Shown: positions 7,153-10,095 of the stretch, one piece after another
How the letters are laid out: each line of letters starts with the position of its first letter
Numbering within the stretch: the stretch's first letter is position 1
Assembly (NCBI GenBank): GCA_949127925.1
Contig: CASBQX010000242.1
Span: 1 to 10,095, forward strand
DNA length: 10,095 nucleotides
Origin: Synechococcales cyanobacterium PMM_0002
GTDB lineage: Bacteria; Cyanobacteriota; Cyanobacteriia; Elainellales; Elainellaceae
Reading direction: 5' to 3'
Translations under genes and position numbers: made by a program
Notes under the pieces: generated by a model
Databases searched by the model: none
Seen by the model: only the letters and a program-made list of their open reading frames with translations
Told to the model about the DNA's origin: nothing

Positions 7153-7180
7153 AGCCTGCTAATTTATCAGTTAGCAGGCT
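7153..7180. promoter_or_regulatory. Perfect 10-bp inverted repeat upstream of tkt
   Basis: AGCCTGCTAA (7153-7162) and TTAGCAGGCT (7171-7180) are exact complements with an eight-base loop. No T run follows, so it is not a standard terminator. It lies about 210 bases before tkt and just before the tandem 17-mers. It could be a regulator site or a leader hairpin; no family is recognised. Confidence 0.45.
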
Positions 7181-7188
7181 ACCTGTTC

Positions 7189-7239
7189 GTTTGATCAATG
7201 GCTAGGTTTAACCAATGGCTGGGTTTGATCAAGGGCTAG
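7189..7239 (+). repeat. Three tandem 17-bp units upstream of tkt
   Basis: The units GTTTGATCAATGGCTAG (7189-7205), GTTTAACCAATGGCTGG (7206-7222) and GTTTGATCAAGGGCTAG (7223-7239) are directly adjacent. Units one and three differ at one base; units one and two differ at three, all transitions. Units one and three contain the small palindrome TTGATCAA. The array begins nine bases after the 10-bp hairpin and ends about 150 bases before the tkt start. It may be a set of binding sites or a slippage product. Confidence 0.6.
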
Positions 7240-7391
7240 CCTGCCCGAGGCATACTTCTTTGTTCCTGTGATCCCGCTGATGGGATGATGGACGTGCTGT
7301 CTTTGGGCAAATTAGTTTTTGGCAACCCAGAGTATTTCCTGTTTGGTTGGTTCTGCGTACCTGTCACACCGTCGTTGAGTAGAGAAGAAGC

Positions 7392-9404
7392 ATGGCTGTT
7401 GCGACCCTATCCCTTGAACAACTTTGTATTAATTCGATCCGGTTTCTTGCCATTGATGCGGTAGAAAAGGCAAAATCTGGCCATCCCGGTTTGCCAATGG
7501 GGGCGGCTCCGATGGCGTTTGTCCTCTGGGATCAGTTTTTGAAAATTAACCCCAAAAACCCTCAGTGGTTTAACCGCGATCGCTTCGTGCTGTCGGCAGG
7601 ACATGGCTGCATGTTGCAGTATGCCCTGATGCATTTGGCCGGGTACGATAGTGTCACCATTGACGATATTAAGCAGTTCCGCCAGTGGGGATCAAAAGCA
7701 CCAGGCCATCCTGAAAACTTTGAAACCGAAGGGGTAGAAGTGACGACAGGGCCGTTGGGTCAAGGGATTGCCAATGCGGTTGGGTTGGCGATCGCCGAAG
7801 CGCACCTAGCGGCCAAGTTCAATAAACCTGACCTGACTCTGGTGGATCACTACACCTACGCGATTTTGGGCGATGGTTGCAACATGGAAGGGGTATCTAG
7901 TGAAGCCTGTTCCTTGGCAGGGCACCTGGGCTTAGGCAAGCTGATTGCCCTCTACGACGATAACCACATATCGATCGACGGCTCAACCGATATTGCCTTC
8001 ACCGAAGACGTATCGAAGCGGTTTGAAGCCTACGGTTGGCACGTTCTGCATGTCGAAGATGGCAACGGTGATTTGGACGCGATCGCCAAAGCTATTGCTG
8101 CGGCCAAAGCCGTGAGCGATCGCCCCTCTATGATCAAAGTGACGACCACCATTGGCTACGGGTCTCCCAACAAGGCCGGGACTGCCGATGCTCACGGCTC
8201 CGTCCTCGGTGCAGCCGAAATTAAGCTCACCCGCGACAACCTGGGCTGGACCTACGACCCGTTTGTGATCCCCGAAGACGCCTTGGCTCACATGCGCAAA
8301 GCGATCGAGCGCGGCGCTAGCCTGGAAGCCGAATGGGAAGAAACCTGGGCACAGTACAAAACCAAATATGCCGCAGAAGCTGCCGAATTTGGTCGCTTCC
8401 TCAGCGGCAAACTGCCCGAGGGTTGGGACAAAGTCCTGCCCACTTACAAGCCCGAAGACAAAGCCCTGGCCACCCGCAAACACTCAGAAAATTGCCTCAA
8501 CGCCCTGGCACCTGTGCTGCCCGAATTACTCGGCGGTTCCGCTGACCTGACCCACTCCAACCTCACCGAGCTGAAAGGCATCGGCAATTTCCAAAAAGGC
8601 CACTACGAAAATCGCAACCTGCACTTTGGGGTGCGCGAACATGGCATGGGTGCGATTTGTAACGGCATCGCCCTGCACAACTCTGGCCTCATTCCCTACG
8701 GTGCCACCTTCCTCGTGTTCACCGACTACATGCGGGGTGCCATTCGGCTTTCGGCGCTGGCTCAGGTAGGCGTGCTGTGGGTGATGACCCACGACTCGAT
8801 CGCCCTAGGTGAAGATGGTCCCACTCACCAACCCGTCGAAACCATTGCCTCCCTGCGCGCCATTCCCAACCTGACGGTGCTGCGTCCGGCAGATGGGACG
8901 GAAACCTCCGGCGCGTATAAAGTGGCGATCGAAAACGCTAGCCAAAACCGCGCCACGCTGATGGCATTCTCCCGTCAAGCGGTGCCCAACTTGGCAGGCT
9001 CCTCGATTGAAGGCGTCGCGAAGGGCGCTTACCCGGTCATTGACTGCGAAGGCACACCCGACCTGATCCTGATTGGTACGGGTTCGGAGGTTGGTCTATG
9101 CGTTCAAGCGGCTGAAAAGCTGGCCAGCGAAGGCACAAAAGTGCGAGTGGTTTCCATGCCCTCTTGGGAGCTATTTGAAGCGCAAGATGCCGCTTACAAA
9201 GAGTCGGTGTTGCCCAAAGCCATGACCAAGCGACTGGTGGTCGAAGCAGGGATCAGCATGGGTTGGCATAAGTACATCGGGTTTGAAGGCGACATGATTG
9301 CCGTAGATAGCTTCGGCGCATCGGCTCCTGGCGGCGTGTGCATGGAGAAATTTGGCTACACCCTCGACAATGTAGTGGCGCGCGCTAAGGCACTGCTCGG
9401 TTAA
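7392..9404 (+). CDS. tkt: Transketolase
   Basis: Thiamine-diphosphate enzyme that moves two-carbon units between sugar phosphates in the Calvin cycle and the pentose phosphate pathway. The 670 residues match the usual length. Visible family features include His31 in SGHPGLPMGAAP, His71 in SAGHG, and the cofactor motif starting GDGCNMEG at 160. Also present are His268 in ADAHGS, the catalytic Glu416 in VREHGMGA, and His479 in GEDGPTHQPVE. The ending APGGVCMEKFGYTLDNVV is typical of the C-terminal domain. The ATG at 7392 has only a purine-rich AGAAGAAG before it. It lies after acpP and fabF in the order known from other cyanobacteria, but the 613-base spacer suggests separate control. Its stop abuts the stop of a minus-strand open frame. 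Confidence 0.98.
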   Translation: MAVATLSLEQLCINSIRFLAIDAVEKAKSGHPGLPMGAAPMAFVLWDQFLKINPKNPQWFNRDRFVLSAGHGCMLQYALMHLAGYDSVTIDDIKQFRQWGSKAPGHPENFETEGVEVTTGPLGQGIANAVGLAIAEAHLAAKFNKPDLTLVDHYTYAILGDGCNMEGVSSEACSLAGHLGLGKLIALYDDNHISIDGSTDIAFTEDVSKRFEAYGWHVLHVEDGNGDLDAIAKAIAAAKAVSDRPSMIKVTTTIGYGSPNKAGTADAHGSVLGAAEIKLTRDNLGWTYDPFVIPEDALAHMRKAIERGASLEAEWEETWAQYKTKYAAEAAEFGRFLSGKLPEGWDKVLPTYKPEDKALATRKHSENCLNALAPVLPELLGGSADLTHSNLTELKGIGNFQKGHYENRNLHFGVREHGMGAICNGIALHNSGLIPYGATFLVFTDYMRGAIRLSALAQVGVLWVMTHDSIALGEDGPTHQPVETIASLRAIPNLTVLRPADGTETSGAYKVAIENASQNRATLMAFSRQAVPNLAGSSIEGVAKGAYPVIDCEGTPDLILIGTGSEVGLCVQAAEKLASEGTKVRVVSMPSWELFEAQDAAYKESVLPKAMTKRLVVEAGISMGWHKYIGFEGDMIAVDSFGASAPGGVCMEKFGYTLDNVVARAKALLG

Positions 9405-9423
9405 TTACCCCAGGAAATCGGTT

Positions 9424-9458
9424 GTGAGAGGCAGATACCGCTGGCGTACACCTCTCAC
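9424..9458 (+). other. 8-bp inverted repeat just after tkt
   Basis: GTGAGAGG (9424-9431) pairs exactly with CCTCTCAC (9451-9458) across a 19-base loop, 20 bases after the tkt stop. No T run follows. It might protect the tkt mRNA end. It also lies within the possible minus-strand gene fragment, so the match could be incidental. Confidence 0.3.
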
Positions 9459-9534
9459 GTCTGATGGGCGATCGTCATCGTCTGCCATAGCTGTCTCGCT
9501 ATCTTGCGCTACATCTAAAGTTTGATTTTGTTCT

Positions 9535-9561
9535 AGCTCCTCGTCGAGAGGCTTTTCTTTT
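9535..9561 (+). terminator. Possible intrinsic terminator for tkt
   Basis: CCTC (9539-9542) and GAGG (9548-9551) enclose the loop GTCGA. An outer AG/CT pair joins through a two-base bulge. A T-rich tract CTTTTCTTTT follows at 9552-9561. The stem is short and 130 bases from the tkt stop, so this is only a candidate. Confidence 0.3.
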
Positions 9562-9625
9562 AGCTTTTAGATGGGAAGCCCCGCGTTCTACCTGTACCCA
9601 GGTGAGCGTCAGGATGAGAGGCGCG

Positions 9626-9772
9626 TCAATCGATGGGGTTCAATGCCCCGGAGATTGACAATCTCCTGATCAACTCACGAAGGACTTCACTGCGCTGCCT
9701 TTTCTTGCTCTCACAATACTTTTTCAAGTGTTCAAACTCCTGTTCAGTTACACGAAAATTAACTTGCGTCAT
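9626..9772 (-). CDS. Small ribbon-helix-helix DNA-binding protein
   Basis: A 48-residue protein read on the minus strand from ATG at 9772-9770 to TGA at 9628-9626. It begins MTQVNFRVTEQEFEHLKKYC, which fits a ribbon-helix-helix (CopG/Arc-like) fold. The strand VNFRV would sit in the DNA groove; helix one is TEQEFEHLKKYCESK; a turn with KRQRS precedes helix two, SEVLRELIRRLSI. The family binds operators as dimers and usually represses its own promoter. Its start is 37 bases from the divergent tnpB start, and a palindrome (9785-9801) lies between. Control of both genes by this protein is therefore likely, though inferred. An alternative reading is an accessory protein of transposition. The frame is complete and intact. 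Confidence 0.75.
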   Translation of the reverse strand: MTQVNFRVTEQEFEHLKKYCESKKRQRSEVLRELIRRLSISGALNPID

Positions 9773-9784
9773 GGGCTTACTCTG

Positions 9785-9801
9785 TATAGCTGCGCGCTAT
9801 A
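9785..9801. promoter_or_regulatory. Palindrome in the divergent RHH-tnpB promoter
   Basis: TATAGC (9785-9790) and GCTATA (9796-9801) are inverted copies around the five bases TGCGC. The right arm overlaps the tnpB -10 hexamer. On the minus strand the left arm reads into a -10-like TATACA before the small gene. The position suits an operator for the small ribbon-helix-helix protein; binding is inferred. Confidence 0.5.
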
Positions 9802-9803
9802 AT
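9798..9803 (+). promoter_or_regulatory. Consensus -10 hexamer of tnpB
   Basis: TATAAT matches the sigma-70 consensus exactly and ends six bases before the tnpB ATG at 9810. Usual spacing would start transcription at or within a base or two of that ATG, giving a leaderless message. The region at -35 (about 9775-9780) is a poor match, so the promoter may be weak or need help. Confidence 0.55.
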
Positions 9804-9809
9804 AGTAGC

Positions 9810-10095
9810 ATGAGAACCGCCTATCAGTATCGCTTACGTCCAACACCTAGCCAAGTCGCCACCATGAGCGAATGGTTAAATCTGTTGCGTCGTCAGTACA
9901 ACTATCGGCTGGGTGAGCGGTTCGACTGGTGGGAGCAAAATCGTTGTGACGTGAATGCCTGCCCGTTGATCTGTCACCTGCCAGAGCTGAAAGATAATCC
10001 TGATTTCTTTTCCCAGAAACGCGGCTTGGTGATCTCCAAAGTGCTGTTTCCTGAATACCAACAGATTCATTCTCAAGTGCTTCAAAACTGCATAG
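9810..10095 (+). CDS. tnpB: TnpB, RNA-guided endonuclease of IS200/IS605 type (5' part)
   Basis: The first 95 codons of a TnpB protein, cut by the window edge with the frame still open. TnpB proteins are nucleases guided by an RNA made from the element's right end, and they help keep the element in the genome. The N-terminus MRTAYQYRLRPTPSQ is the typical opening strand of the family. The following LLRRQYNYRLGERFDWWEQN with a Cys-rich segment NRCDVNACPLICHL, then FFSQKRGLV and YQQIHSQVLQ, matches a cyanobacterial branch I recognise. The RuvC catalytic residues and zinc finger lie outside the window, so activity cannot be judged. The ATG at 9810 is fixed by the conserved opening. There is no ribosome site, and a TATAAT ends six bases upstream. 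A chance minus-strand frame over 9876-10085 is a shadow of this gene. Confidence 0.88.
   Translation, partial: MRTAYQYRLRPTPSQVATMSEWLNLLRRQYNYRLGERFDWWEQNRCDVNACPLICHLPELKDNPDFFSQKRGLVISKVLFPEYQQIHSQVLQNCI

Larger units (their letters stand above)
6779..7391. other. fabF-tkt spacer, 613 bases
   Basis: No credible gene is seen on either strand. In order the stretch holds an AT-rich hairpin (6810-6837), a dispersed palindromic repeat (6891-6918), about 230 bases without features I recognise, a strong 10-bp hairpin (7153-7180), three tandem 17-bp units (7189-7239), and about 150 bases leading to the tkt start. The length and the repeats suggest that tkt has its own promoter and regulatory region here. 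No sigma-70 promoter could be placed with confidence. A TATAAA at 7077-7082 has no good partner at -35. Confidence 0.6.
9405..9566 (-). pseudogene. Possible 3' fragment of an unknown gene
   Basis: On the minus strand one frame stays open for 53 codons and ends in TAA at 9407-9405, with no base between it and the tkt stop at 9404. The other two minus frames contain stops early in this stretch. The peptide is acidic in its first part (DEELEQNQ, MADDDDRPSD) and ends in a more basic segment with VRQRYLPLTTDFLG. No full-length start exists: a stop lies just upstream at 9569-9567, next to the left side of the TnpB element. I read it as the possible tail of a gene broken by the insertion. No family is recognised. 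A run of 53 open codons can also occur by chance, and an internal ATG would give a 27-residue peptide. Confidence 0.3.
9567..10095. mobile_element. Left part of a tnpB-only IS200/IS605-like element
   Basis: The right end of the window holds a small ribbon-helix-helix gene and, divergent from it, the 5' end of tnpB. This pairing is known in cyanobacterial IS605-type elements. No TnpA (Y1 transposase) gene is seen, so the element may depend on one elsewhere. The exact left boundary cannot be set. It should lie between the end of the possible broken gene (about 9566) and the small gene's stop (9626). That 59-base strip contains GGGAAGCCCCGCG and a small hairpin ACCTG/CAGGT (9590-9594 and 9599-9603, loop TACC), which may be an end structure. 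The right end is outside the window. Confidence 0.6.

Noticed and set aside
7189..7239. CRISPR array
   Set aside because: The units are directly adjacent with no spacers and only 17 bases long.
7983..8483. 166-codon minus-strand frame inside tkt
   Set aside because: It is antisense to the well-conserved transketolase coding region. The low-complexity F/G/V-rich translation is what the opposite strand of a GC-biased gene gives.

Overview
The window looks like cyanobacterial chromosome. GCGATCGC (HIP1) octamers recur inside the genes, for example near 543, 905, 4273, 6208, 7576 and 8116. The gene order acpP-fabF-transketolase is one I know from other cyanobacteria. The spacers carry short palindromic repeats of the kind common in filamentous cyanobacteria. 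The species cannot be named from this alone; a Leptolyngbya-like filamentous genus is a guess.

Layout, left to right. guaA (GMP synthase, GTG start at 34) is followed by a 345-base spacer. That spacer holds two palindromic repeat elements and a compact cluster of three perfect TTTTCCACA DnaA-box-like sites. Next come corA (Mg2+ channel) and apt (adenine phosphoribosyltransferase) 32 bases later, probably co-transcribed. After a 22-base perfect palindrome there is a lone DppB/OppB-type ABC permease. Then a short basic reading frame runs into acpP (acyl carrier protein), followed by fabF (beta-ketoacyl-ACP synthase II). A 613-base spacer holds a palindromic repeat, a strong hairpin and three tandem 17-bp units. 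It leads to tkt (transketolase). All complete recognised genes are on the plus strand.

The right end is different. Directly against the tkt stop, on the minus strand, is an open frame with no start that may be the tail of a gene cut by an insertion. It is followed by a tnpB-only IS200/IS605-like element: a 48-residue ribbon-helix-helix protein on the minus strand, and divergently the start of a TnpB gene that runs off the window. A palindrome and a perfect TATAAT lie in the 37 bases between the two start codons.

Functionally the window is mostly housekeeping. guaA and apt serve purine nucleotide synthesis and salvage. acpP and fabF are the carrier and condensing enzyme of type II fatty acid synthesis. 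tkt serves the Calvin cycle and pentose phosphate pathway. No wholly new multi-gene system is evident. The items most worth checking are the DnaA-box cluster, the compact divergent promoter of the TnpB element with an apparently leaderless tnpB, the possible gene fragment beside tkt, the tandem 17-mers upstream of tkt, and the small frame overlapping acpP.
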